From: JAOACQ01 sp049968515
Lineage (GTDB): Bacteria > Spirochaetota > Brevinematia > Brevinematales > JAOACQ01
Assembly: GCA_049968515.1 (NCBI GenBank)
Contig: JBMFQR010000024.1
Location: 1 to 28,177, forward strand
DNA: 28,177 nucleotides
Direction: 5' to 3'
Shown here: positions 8,018-15,405 of the stretch, piece after piece
Numbering within the stretch: the first letter of the stretch is position 1
Layout: each line of letters starts with the position of its first letter
Made by a program: the position numbers and the translations under genes
Notes under the pieces: model-generated
What the model saw: only the letters and a program-made list of their open reading frames with translations
What the model was told of the DNA's origin: nothing
Databases searched by the model: none

Positions 8018-8329
8018 ATGGAAAATGAGCTGATTTTAAAATCCCGGACAGAAATAAAAGAAAAACCAAGACTTGAAGAGCCAAAACTCTACAAGGTAAT
8101 TATTCATAATGATAACTATACAACTATGGACTTTGTAGTGGAGGTAATTGTAAAAGTTTTTCATAAAGTTTCATCCGAGGCAACTCAAATAATGTTAGAG
8201 GTGCATAATAAAGGCCGGGGGATAGCAGGAATATATCCTTACGATATTGCTGTTACAAAGGTGAATGAGGTTCATCAATTAGCCAGGCAGAGAGAATTTC
8301 CTTTGCGTTGTAGTGTTGAGGAGGCTTAA
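8018..8329 (+). CDS. clpS: ClpS, N-degron adaptor for ClpA
   Basis: Small adaptor that delivers proteins with destabilising N-terminal residues to ClpAP. The core LYKVIIHNDNYTTMDFVVEV (24-43) and MLEVHNKG (59-66) align with E. coli ClpS. N31 and D32 match N34 and D35, N33 replaces D36, T35 matches T38, M37 is the gatekeeper M40, and H63 matches the pocket H66. The flexible N-terminal tail of about 22 residues and total of 103 residues are normal. It starts 4 nt after the LRR gene and ends 5 nt before clpA. The nearest SD-like GAGG (8001-8004) is 13 nt away, so coupling to the LRR gene is likely. Confidence 0.94.
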   Translation: MENELILKSRTEIKEKPRLEEPKLYKVIIHNDNYTTMDFVVEVIVKVFHKVSSEATQIMLEVHNKGRGIAGIYPYDIAVTKVNEVHQLARQREFPLRCSVEEA

Positions 8330-8334
8330 ATCTT

Positions 8335-10602
8335 ATGGAAATTGGATATGAACTGAGTCAGGTGCTTTACGCTTCCTATCAGGAAGCAAAAATGAGACAT
8401 CATGAGTATGTTACACCGGAGCATCTTCTTTATGCCTCGTTATTTTTTGAAAGTGGAAAGGATATTTTGACTCATTGTGGAATAAAGATAGATGTATTGA
8501 GAGAAGATCTGGAAGATTTTTTTCTGACGAGGCTTGAAACATTAAAAGAGGAGACAGAACCAAAGGAATCATATTCCTTCCAATCAGTTCTCACAAGGGC
8601 AATTTATGGATATAACGATCCCCACAAGAAGGAAATAACCGTTGGTGATGTATATATCTCCATTCTTGATGAAAAGGAATCTTTTGCTGCCTATTTTTTG
8701 TTTCAGCAGGGTATCACGAAGCTTGATTTACTCAATTATATAGCTCATGGTATTGCAGTCATTCCGGATGAGGCAGAGTTTAATTTTTCCGGTGAGCAGG
8801 TTAGAGGAGCAAAAACTTCAAACAGAGAAAAGACAATGCTTGAAGTTTTTACTACCGAACTTGTGGAGAAGGCTAAAAGGAAAGAAATTGATCCTTTGAT
8901 TGGTAGAGAGGATGTCATAGAAAGAACAATACAGGTTCTCGGTAGAAGATTCAAGAACAATCCTCTCTTCGTTGGTGAGGCGGGGGTCGGTAAGACTGCA
9001 ATTGTTGAAGGCCTTGCTTTGAAAATTGCCGAGGGAAGTGTACCTGATTTTTTGAAAAATTCAAGTATTTACTTGCTTGATATTGGGCTTCTTCTTGCAG
9101 GAACACGTTACAGGGGAGATTTTGAAGAGAGACTGAAAAGAGTTTTGCAGGAGTTAATGAAATTCCCAAACTCAATCCTTTTCATAGATGAAATCCACAA
9201 CATTATTGGTGCTGGAGCTGTCTCCGGTGGGTCACTTGATGCTTCAAACATTTTGAAGCCAGTCCTGACATCCGGTAAACTCAAATGTATAGGTTCCACT
9301 ACATATGACGAGTACAGAAGGTATTTTGAAAAGGACAGGGCTTTTATGAGGCGTTTCCAGAAGATTGATGTAAATGAGCCTTCGGCTGAAGAAACCTTTG
9401 AGATATTAAAAGGGTTGAAGAAGAAATATGAAGACTTTCATAAGGTTAAATATACCGAGACAGCTTTAAAAACCTGTGTGGAACTTACTTCAAAGTATAT
9501 ATCTGACAGGCATTTTCCTGATAAAGCAATAGATGTTATTGATGAAGCTGGTGTTTATACGAAGCTTTACAAAATTGAAAAGGTTGTTACAGAAAATGAG
9601 ATAGAAAAGATCATAGCGAGGATGGCAAGGATTCCAGAAAAGACTGTTTCAACCAAGGAAATTACAGTATTGAAGAATCTTGAAGCAAGGTTGAAACGTC
9701 AGATTTTCGGGCAGGATGAAGCAATAAAGACGGTTGCAGATGCAATCAAGAGATCAAGGGCAAATTTTGGTGAAGAAACAAAGCCAATAGCTTCACTTCT
9801 TTTTGTTGGTCCTACAGGTGTTGGAAAGACAGAGTTATCCAGGCAGCTTGCTCTGCTTTTGAATATTCCACTTATAAGGTTTGATATGAGTGAGTATCAG
9901 GAGAAGCATACTGTCGCAAGGTTGATTGGGGCACCACCGGGGTATGTTGGTTATGAACAGGGGGGGTTATTAACTGAATCGATAATAAAAAATCCACATT
10001 GTGTTCTCTTACTTGATGAAATTGAAAAGGCTCACCCCGATATTTTTAATACACTTCTTCAGGTTATGGATTACGCCACACTTACTGATAATACCGGCAG
10101 GAAGGCAGATTTTAAGAACGTGATAATAATTATGACTTCAAATGTTGGAGCGGAAGAGCTTGAAAAAGCCAGACCCGGTTTTGAAATGAATGAGGTTTTT
10201 GAAGATAAACAAAAAAAGCTTTCGAGGGCATTGAAGAATGTGTTTACTCCCGAGTTTAGAAACCGCCTTGATGCAATAGTTTTCTTTAACAAGCTTGATA
10301 GAAGTATAGTGAGAAATATTGTCTTAAAGAATGTAAAAGAGTTCCAGAAAAAGCTGCTGGAAAAGAAAGTGAAGCTTGAAGTAAATGAAGAGGTGATTGA
10401 TTTTCTTACTGATGAAGGTTATTCTTCTCTTTATGGTGCAAGAGAGGTAAGCAGGGTTATTCAGGAGAACCTGAAAAATCAGTTTGTAGATGAGGTGCTT
10501 TTTGGAAAACTTGCAAAGGGTGGCAGGGTTCTAGCTTTAATGGAAAATGGTAGTATAAAAATAAGATTAGATAGGGAAAAGAAAACTAAAAGAAAGGAGT
10601 AA
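8335..10602 (+). CDS. clpA: ClpA, AAA+ unfoldase subunit of ClpAP
   Basis: Hexameric unfoldase feeding substrates to ClpP. In order: an N domain (about 1-145) that docks ClpS; D1 with Walker A GEAGVGKT (214-221) and Walker B ILFIDEIH (D285, E286); no ClpB/ClpC-type middle coil; D2 with Walker A GPTGVGKT (492-499), Walker B LLLDEIEK (D561, E562) and sensor region FTPEFRNRLD. The 755-residue length matches ClpA. The ClpP-contact tripeptide, usually (I/L/V)-G-(F/L), reads P-G-F at 614-616. The ATG has GGAGG at 8320-8324, ten nt upstream inside the clpS 3' end. Direct linkage to clpS is the usual arrangement. No clpP is present here. Confidence 0.96.
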   Translation: MEIGYELSQVLYASYQEAKMRHHEYVTPEHLLYASLFFESGKDILTHCGIKIDVLREDLEDFFLTRLETLKEETEPKESYSFQSVLTRAIYGYNDPHKKEITVGDVYISILDEKESFAAYFLFQQGITKLDLLNYIAHGIAVIPDEAEFNFSGEQVRGAKTSNREKTMLEVFTTELVEKAKRKEIDPLIGREDVIERTIQVLGRRFKNNPLFVGEAGVGKTAIVEGLALKIAEGSVPDFLKNSSIYLLDIGLLLAGTRYRGDFEERLKRVLQELMKFPNSILFIDEIHNIIGAGAVSGGSLDASNILKPVLTSGKLKCIGSTTYDEYRRYFEKDRAFMRRFQKIDVNEPSAEETFEILKGLKKKYEDFHKVKYTETALKTCVELTSKYISDRHFPDKAIDVIDEAGVYTKLYKIEKVVTENEIEKIIARMARIPEKTVSTKEITVLKNLEARLKRQIFGQDEAIKTVADAIKRSRANFGEETKPIASLLFVGPTGVGKTELSRQLALLLNIPLIRFDMSEYQEKHTVARLIGAPPGYVGYEQGGLLTESIIKNPHCVLLLDEIEKAHPDIFNTLLQVMDYATLTDNTGRKADFKNVIIIMTSNVGAEELEKARPGFEMNEVFEDKQKKLSRALKNVFTPEFRNRLDAIVFFNKLDRSIVRNIVLKNVKEFQKKLLEKKVKLEVNEEVIDFLTDEGYSSLYGAREVSRVIQENLKNQFVDEVLFGKLAKGGRVLALMENGSIKIRLDREKKTKRKE

Positions 10603-10656
10603 CCCTTTCAATTACTAAATTATTTTTAATTTTCTTCAAAATTTTTGCAGTTTTTC

Positions 10657-10696
10657 TGGTAATATTAAGTAGAGGTGTATTTTTAAATCTCTACTT
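10657..10696 (+). promoter_or_regulatory. extended -10 element and hairpin before the PEGA gene
   Basis: TAATAT (10660-10665) is preceded by TG at -1/-2 spacing (TGG), the extended -10 form. No good -35 is visible. Just downstream AAGTAGAG (10667-10674) pairs perfectly with CTCTACTT (10689-10696) around a 14-nt loop, so the 5' end of the transcript could fold or the site could bind a protein. The hairpin has no U tract, so it is a poor terminator for clpA. Confidence 0.35.
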
Positions 10697-10728
10697 TATG
10701 ATAAAAAATATTTTCAGGAGTAAAAAAG

Positions 10729-13700
10729 ATGAAAAAATATTTCCTTTCGTTAATTTTTCTCTCTGTATTTTGTGGTGCTGGCTTTGGTGAGCAAATCTCA
10801 ATGGTATATTTTTCACCTGTGGCAAAGAATTTTTCTCTCGAACTTTACAATTATTTGCAGAAGGAGACCATTGCCAATCTTCAGGATATTTCCGAAGTGG
10901 TGGAGAAAGATTTTTTACCAGCCGAGGTGGTTGTAAACTGGGCAAATTTCAAGATTGAGGAAATCAATGCCACAAATACAAATATTGTAGTAGTTGGTAA
11001 GAAAAAGGTTGCTCCAAAGAAAATACCTTTGATAACCCTTAAATCTGTTACCCCATCTTTGTTTTCCAGTATTAATCCTTACGTTAAACTTGATTCTATT
11101 CTCTCTGTAAATTATTCTGTGTTGAAAAAAACAAAAAGTGCAGAGCCGGATGTTAATATTACACTTATGCTTATACTGCCGGGTAATGCAAAACTAAACC
11201 CTGTTAATATTTCAATGCCACTTTCAATGGTTTCAAATAGGACAAAACTGAACAGAGAGCTTAAAGAAGGATTGATTAAACTTTATGGCATGTGGGATAG
11301 ATATTATTATCAACCACAAATCAATGGTTCTGTTTCGATAAATGTTACTCCAAAGGATGCAGTCATTGAAATACCTCTTCTTAACACAAAGCTAAAAAAT
11401 GGGCTTAATTCAAATATTCCAGTCGGAAAATACCTTGCCATAATAAGACTGACAAACTATACAACGATCGTTACAAACATAGAGGTGGCAGAGAAACCTT
11501 TAAGTTATAAGTTTAATATGGCAAAATTACCATCCAGAATTGAAGGAGCACCTTTACTTGGTAGTTTATACATAGACTCTGATTTTCCCGGAGCAAAATT
11601 TTTAATTATCGAGGATGGAATAACAGGAGAAACACCAGCTCAGATAAACAATCTTAAAGTGGAAGATAAAACCATCATTTTTGATGAAACTGTAAACTAT
11701 AAGATTACAAACGTAAAGGTAAAACTTTCTCCAGATGATGTTTCTTATGTATTTGTCAATCTTGAGAGAAAGGGTAATAAAATTACAATAGTTTCAACAA
11801 ATGAAGGTGCACTTGTGATAGTAAATAAAAAGATAGCCGGAAAGATAGAAAATAATAGCTTTCAGTATCAGGGGAATGTAGGACTTTATTCACTTACATT
11901 ATTCCAGGACAGATTTGTTGCCTTGAGAACGAATTTTACACTCGAAAGTTCAACTCTAAAAACTATGGAGTTGAATCTTACTCCAAAGAAACTCAGTGGT
12001 TATTTTATTACCCCTCAGGCCAGTGTCCCTGTATATCTTGGTAATAATGAAGTTGGAATGACACCAGTTAGATTTTTATCCTATGAAAGCGAGAAGCTTT
12101 CTTTTGAGTTCAGAGCCACAAATTATGGCTATAACATTATGTTAACAAATGTGGACTGGAGGTGGGGAAAGTTTAATTCTGTGTATGCAATGCTTTCACC
12201 TCTTTATGGTGATATAAAGGTCTTTTCTGAGCCTTTTGATGCAAATTTGTTTGTTGAGGGTAATTTTAAGGGCAAGATTTTAGAAAGTGGACTTGCACTT
12301 TATGGTTTGCCTTCTAAAAAGACAAAGTTGAGGATAGAAAAGGAAGGGTATAAACCTTTAAATACGAATGTTTATATCTCTCCAAATGTAGAAAATCAGT
12401 TTAAGTTTACCTTACGTGAAGCACCTGTAAAGGTTTACATAACAACCCTTCCTGATAAAGGTTTTGATATTTATGTGAATGATGAATGGAGTGGGGTTAG
12501 TGGAGAGACAATTATACCATTTGAACTCGGAAAGAGCATTATTAAGATTAACAAGCGTGGATATAAAACGATATTAATGAATGTTGATTTGAAAGAGAAA
12601 GCTTCTACCAATATAATTGTAAAGGTTGAGAAGGGAATGAGTGAGGATGAATTTATTGAAAATGTTTCCAATAATCTTCTTAATATGGAAGAGTTGTGGA
12701 GAAGCAAGCTTTTTACGAAGGCAATTGATGAATGCATTACAAATATTGAGTTCATAAAGTCTTCTGAATATGCATATCTGGATAGGGCAAAAGAGATTAA
12801 GAAAAGCTTTGAAAACAGGCAGGGTTTTTTAATTAAAGTGACAAATATGTTTGATATCTATAATAAATCAATCGAGCTTGAAAATATGCAGGATTATAAG
12901 AATGCATTAAATGGTTACGAAGAAGTAATGGCTATTTTAAGTAGCTTTGACAAGGAGTATGAGCAATATTTTCAGGAAACTTCAATGGAAGTTGCAAATA
13001 AAATCGAAGGGGTAAAAAGGATTATTGCAGAGAAAGAAGAGAAGGAGGAGGTAAAAGGTTTTATTTCAGAAATCAATCCCATTGTATACGAAGGAGATAA
13101 GTATCTTAACAATAATGAATTAGATAGAGCGATTGAAAGATATGAGCTTGTTCTAAAAAAGATAGAGTCAAGCAGTTTTGCAGATCACCCGAGAGTGATT
13201 GAGATAAAGGAAAGGGTTAACAAAAGGATAAAAAATAGCCAGAAGATGAAGAAAGAAAAAAGTGCATGGTGGCCAAATATAAAAAAATCCTGGAGTGGTT
13301 TTAACTTCCATATTGGAGCTTCTACGCTTTCAGTGAATGAATTATCTTTTGACTCTTCAAAAATGAACATAAATGCTGGCGGGCTTATTGGGATAAACTT
13401 TTTGCCATTTTTTGGGATAAAAGTTGGGGGGTTCTATAATCTTTCCTCTCTTGATGAAACAAATACTTTTCTTCCTTATGGAATAATGGCTGGAGCAAAT
13501 ATTGGCATTCCAATAATTCCCCAGTTGGCGATTTTTGGAGAATATTTTATGGTACTTTCGGATTTTAGTAAAATTGACATTCTGAACAATTCTATTGTTA
13601 ATGCAGGATTGGATATTAAATTTGAGTGGTTTGGTTTAAAATTATATTATGAAGTTGGTTTTAAGGATAATTTTGCAAAAACATATCATGGAATAGGTGG

Positions 13701-13731
13701 AGGAATAACATTCTGGTTAAATGAAGATTAG
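10729..13731 (+). CDS. secreted multi-PEGA protein with helical linker and C-terminal outer-membrane-like barrel
   Basis: 1000 residues. A signal peptide (hydrophobic core about 5-15, likely cleavage after the G-F-G near 18-20) leads to a beta-rich N-terminal region. About six PEGA-like modules follow (about 198-635), ending in blocks such as LRIEKEGYKPLNTNV and IKINKRGYKTILMNV. A charged, TPR-like or coiled helical part spans about 640-840. The last 156 residues begin with SAWWPNIKKSW and alternate short amphipathic strands with G- and N-rich turns, the size of an eight-strand barrel. PEGA domains are thought to act at cell surfaces. The whole therefore looks like an outer-membrane-anchored periplasmic protein; its role is unknown. 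The ATG has AGGAG (10716-10720) eight nt upstream. It is transcribed alone, with a strong terminator after it. Confidence 0.8.
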   Translation: MKKYFLSLIFLSVFCGAGFGEQISMVYFSPVAKNFSLELYNYLQKETIANLQDISEVVEKDFLPAEVVVNWANFKIEEINATNTNIVVVGKKKVAPKKIPLITLKSVTPSLFSSINPYVKLDSILSVNYSVLKKTKSAEPDVNITLMLILPGNAKLNPVNISMPLSMVSNRTKLNRELKEGLIKLYGMWDRYYYQPQINGSVSINVTPKDAVIEIPLLNTKLKNGLNSNIPVGKYLAIIRLTNYTTIVTNIEVAEKPLSYKFNMAKLPSRIEGAPLLGSLYIDSDFPGAKFLIIEDGITGETPAQINNLKVEDKTIIFDETVNYKITNVKVKLSPDDVSYVFVNLERKGNKITIVSTNEGALVIVNKKIAGKIENNSFQYQGNVGLYSLTLFQDRFVALRTNFTLESSTLKTMELNLTPKKLSGYFITPQASVPVYLGNNEVGMTPVRFLSYESEKLSFEFRATNYGYNIMLTNVDWRWGKFNSVYAMLSPLYGDIKVFSEPFDANLFVEGNFKGKILESGLALYGLPSKKTKLRIEKEGYKPLNTNVYISPNVENQFKFTLREAPVKVYITTLPDKGFDIYVNDEWSGVSGETIIPFELGKSIIKINKRGYKTILMNVDLKEKASTNIIVKVEKGMSEDEFIENVSNNLLNMEELWRSKLFTKAIDECITNIEFIKSSEYAYLDRAKEIKKSFENRQGFLIKVTNMFDIYNKSIELENMQDYKNALNGYEEVMAILSSFDKEYEQYFQETSMEVANKIEGVKRIIAEKEEKEEVKGFISEINPIVYEGDKYLNNNELDRAIERYELVLKKIESSSFADHPRVIEIKERVNKRIKNSQKMKKEKSAWWPNIKKSWSGFNFHIGASTLSVNELSFDSSKMNINAGGLIGINFLPFFGIKVGGFYNLSSLDETNTFLPYGIMAGANIGIPIIPQLAIFGEYFMVLSDFSKIDILNNSIVNAGLDIKFEWFGLKLYYEVGFKDNFAKTYHGIGGGITFWLNED

Positions 13732-13732
13732 A

Positions 13733-13769
13733 GATAATTGCACTGCTATTGCGGTGCAGTTATCTTTTT
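13733..13769 (+). terminator. intrinsic terminator after the PEGA gene
   Basis: A 14-bp stem (13733-13746 with 13751-13764), containing two G-U wobbles and closed by a TATT loop, is followed by five T residues (13765-13769). It begins 2 nt after the stop codon. This is the clearest intrinsic terminator in the window. Confidence 0.9.
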
Positions 13770-13798
13770 AAATAATATCGTTAGCCTTATCGAAAAAC

Positions 13799-13827
13799 TG
13801 GACTTTCTTTCCTTATTTATTTATAAT
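13799..13827 (+). promoter_or_regulatory. promoter of the GH16 gene
   Basis: TGGACT (13799-13804), a 17-nt spacer and a perfect TATAAT (13822-13827) lie between the preceding terminator and the GH16 start, giving a leader of about 25 nt that contains GGAGG (13850-13854). Confidence 0.7.
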
Positions 13828-13858
13828 TATTATCATAGTTTTTAAATTTGGAGGAAAT

Positions 13859-14686
13859 ATGGAAAATCTTCTGAAGATTTTTATAATTTCAGGGCTGTTT
13901 ATGTACTTTTTTAGTTGTGGTAATAAATCGACTGTAAAACAGGACGAAAAAGAAAAAAGGTGGGAATTAGTCTGGAGTGATGAGTTTAACTATGAGGGTT
14001 TGCTTGATGAGAATAAATGGGATTATGACGGAGGTGGTGGTGGATGGGGCAATGCAGAACAGCAATTCTATACAGCTTATGACACAGAAACTGCAAGAGT
14101 ATCAAATGGGGTTTTAGTTATTGAAGCTCACAAGAAGTGGCATTTAGGTATGCCATATAAATCTGCACGGGTGGTTACGAGAGGCAAGTTTGATTTTCTG
14201 TATGGCAGGGTTGAAGTCCGTGCAAAGTTGCCTAAGGGAAGAGGGGTGTGGCCTGCAATATGGATGATGCCATCTGAACAAAAATATGGTGGTTGGCCAT
14301 CCAGTGGTGAAATTGACATAATGGAGATGGTGGGACATGAACAGGATGTTATACATATGAGTATTCATACGGAAAGTTTTAATCATAAAATTGGAACTCA
14401 TAAAACATTCTATACCTTTCTGCAGGGTGCAAGTGATGATTTTCATATTTACGGAGTAGAATGGTATTCTGATAGAATAGATTTTTTCATTGACGAAAAT
14501 AAGTATTTTACCTTCAAAAAGATAGCTGATAATTACAAGGTATGGCCTTTCGATCAAAAATTTTATCTTATTATGAACATTGCAATCGGAGGGACATGGG
14601 GCGGTGCAAAAGGTATAGACAACTCCATTTTTCCGCAGAGAATGGAGGTAGACTATGTAAGAATATATAAACTGGCTGGACAATAA
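13859..14686 (+). CDS. GH16 family glycoside hydrolase lipoprotein (laminarinase-like)
   Basis: Predicted endo-beta-1,3-glucanase-type hydrolase tethered to the envelope. The N-terminus is a lipoprotein signal ending at lipobox FFSC with C20 as the lipidated residue. The GH16 domain (about 35-275) shows the active site GEIDIMEMVG, with nucleophile E151, D153 and acid/base E156. The extra M between I and E is the beta-bulge form seen in laminarinases. WSDEFNYEG near its start and MNIAIGGTWGG and MEVDYVRIY near its end are also family features. The ATG has GGAGG five nt upstream. It is a single-gene unit with its own promoter. The sugar specificity (beta-1,3- or mixed-linked glucan) is inferred. 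Whether it feeds on external glucan or trims the cell's own polymer is open. Confidence 0.9.
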   Translation: MENLLKIFIISGLFMYFFSCGNKSTVKQDEKEKRWELVWSDEFNYEGLLDENKWDYDGGGGGWGNAEQQFYTAYDTETARVSNGVLVIEAHKKWHLGMPYKSARVVTRGKFDFLYGRVEVRAKLPKGRGVWPAIWMMPSEQKYGGWPSSGEIDIMEMVGHEQDVIHMSIHTESFNHKIGTHKTFYTFLQGASDDFHIYGVEWYSDRIDFFIDENKYFTFKKIADNYKVWPFDQKFYLIMNIAIGGTWGGAKGIDNSIFPQRMEVDYVRIYKLAGQ

Positions 14687-14708
14687 AAAGTGCAATTTTT
14701 TATAGGTG

Positions 14709-14827
14709 GGCTGTCCAAAAGGCTCAAGCTGTCATTCTGAGCAAAGCGAAAAAAAATAATAAATATCAAGATATTTTTCATTTCAATCAGAATGATAGCA
14801 AAAAAATTTGCCACTTTTTGGACAGCC
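14709..14827. repeat. 119-bp MITE/REP-like inverted-repeat element
   Basis: Perfect 12-bp terminal inverted repeats (GGCTGTCCAAAA at 14709-14720, complement at 14816-14827) enclose a second stem (GCTGTCATTCTGA 14728-14740 with 14787-14799, 12 of 13 paired plus a wobble) and an AT-rich core stem (14761-14767 with 14770-14776). The whole could fold into one long hairpin. TAGG occurs close outside both ends (14703-14706 and 14828-14831) but is offset by 2 nt on the left, so it is only a weak hint of target duplication. A related right half occurs at 22604-22645. No transposase is present. Confidence 0.8.
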
Positions 14828-15056
14828 TAGGACCTAAAATAAAAGAAGTTGCTATCTTATGTTATGAAGTTAGACAGAAACTTGGAGATAAAAAGAAGTT
14901 TAAACCATTAATTTTTCTAACTTCTTCAGAAAAATAGAGAAAAAAGCATAAAATGATATAACTTGTATCTAAAAAATATCTAACCTTAGCAGGAGTTTAG
15001 ATAAGAAAAAGAAATAATGGACCAATAAAATTTTCTAACTTTCATATTGTAGATAA

Positions 15057-15079
15057 GAGATGATAGGACTTGAAGCCAC
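15057..15079 (-). repeat. degenerate tRNA-Ala 3'-end copy
   Basis: This 23-nt segment matches 15155-15177, the T-arm and acceptor 3' half of the adjacent tRNA, at 21 of 23 positions, offset 98 nt. It is preceded at 15034-15056 by a decayed form of the palindrome that follows the real tRNA. A further perfect 14-nt match lies at 15098-15111. Confidence 0.6.
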
Positions 15080-15097
15080 AAAAAACATCTAACTTCC

Positions 15098-15111
15098 ATG
15101 GGACTTGAACC
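15098..15111 (-). repeat. 14-nt exact copy of the tRNA T-arm
   Basis: ATGGGACTTGAACC is identical to 15161-15174 within the tRNA. It is fused directly to an AACTTCC half-arm like that of the tRNA terminator, as if a copy of the tRNA-terminator unit had suffered an internal deletion. Confidence 0.55.
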
Positions 15112-15115
15112 AAAG

Positions 15116-15142
15116 AAAAACTTAACTTCCGCAGGAAGTTAA
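15116..15142 (-). terminator. intrinsic terminator of the tRNA
   Basis: TTAACTTCC (15122-15130) and its exact complement GGAAGTTAA (15134-15142) flank a 3-nt loop. On the minus strand the stem is followed by G and a T run (15116-15120). It begins 10 nt beyond the tRNA 3' end. Confidence 0.8.
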
Positions 15143-15152
15143 ATAAAAAATA

Positions 15153-15225
15153 TGGAGATGATGGGACTTGAACCCACGACCCCTACAATGCCATTGTAGT
15201 GCTCTCCCAACTGAGCTACATCCCC
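15153..15225 (-). tRNA. tRNA-Ala, anticodon GGC
   Basis: The minus strand gives a full 73-nt cloverleaf: acceptor GGGGATG pairing with CATCTCC (one G-U), D arm GCTC...GAGC, anticodon stem CTACA/TGTAG with loop ATGGCAT (T33, anticodon GGC), a five-nt variable loop, T arm GTGGG/CCCAT with loop TTCAAGT, and discriminator A. It reads GCC and GCU alanine codons. The 3' CCA is not encoded, so a CCA-adding enzyme is needed. It has its own promoter and terminator. Confidence 0.97.
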
Positions 15226-15237
15226 ATAGCTTTTTAT

Positions 15238-15266
15238 ATTATAAAGTACTTTTTTTAGAGTTTCAA
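15238..15266 (-). promoter_or_regulatory. tRNA-Ala promoter
   Basis: On the minus strand TTGAAA (15261-15266), 17 nt and a perfect TATAAT (15238-15243) lie 12 nt before the mature 5' end. This predicts a leader of about five nt and is the best promoter match in the window. Confidence 0.85.
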
Positions 15267-15348
15267 GTAAAAATGACCAATTTTATTTCCATTCAGTTAT
15301 TATAACTATCCTAGAAACTTCAAACTCCCTTTCTTTATCAAAAATAAG

Positions 15349-15376
15349 TTGACTTTTGTGAAAATTATTTTATCAT
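15349..15376 (+). promoter_or_regulatory. promoter of the GH57 operon
   Basis: TTGACT (15349-15354), a 16-nt spacer and TATCAT (15371-15376) predict a start of transcription near 15383. That point is at or past the in-frame ATG at 15382, which argues for translation from the ATG at 15406. Confidence 0.55.
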
Positions 15377-15405
15377 AATTAATGTCAAAATTGAAAGGCA
15401 GAAAA

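Larger units (their letters stand above)
14687..15152. other. 466-bp gene-free region with hairpin repeat and tRNA 3'-end relics
   Basis: No plausible coding frame lies here. The left part is a 119-bp inverted-repeat element (14709-14827). The right part, 14840-15152, is very AT-rich and holds degenerate copies of the tRNA-Ala 3' end and of its terminator palindrome. Other short inverted pairs also occur, for example GAAGTTAGA (14866-14874) with TCTAACTTC (14916-14924). Confidence 0.75.

Noticed and set aside
14144..14695. 183-codon minus-strand frame opposite the GH16 gene
   Set aside because: It lies antisense to a clearly functional GH16 domain, is rich in H, C and Y as expected of an antisense frame, and has no recognisable domain or good start.
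15051..15112. A second, pseudo tRNA gene
   Set aside because: Only the T-arm and part of the acceptor are recognisable. No D arm or anticodon arm is present, so it is annotated as repeat fragments.
14840..15150. Possible CRISPR array
   Set aside because: The recurring pieces are unequal, imperfect and derived from the tRNA 3' end and its terminator. There is no regular repeat-spacer spacing and there are no cas genes.
15382..15405. Upstream ATG of the GH57 enzyme
   Set aside because: It has no SD and coincides with the predicted transcription start, whereas the ATG at 15406 has AAAGG at good spacing.
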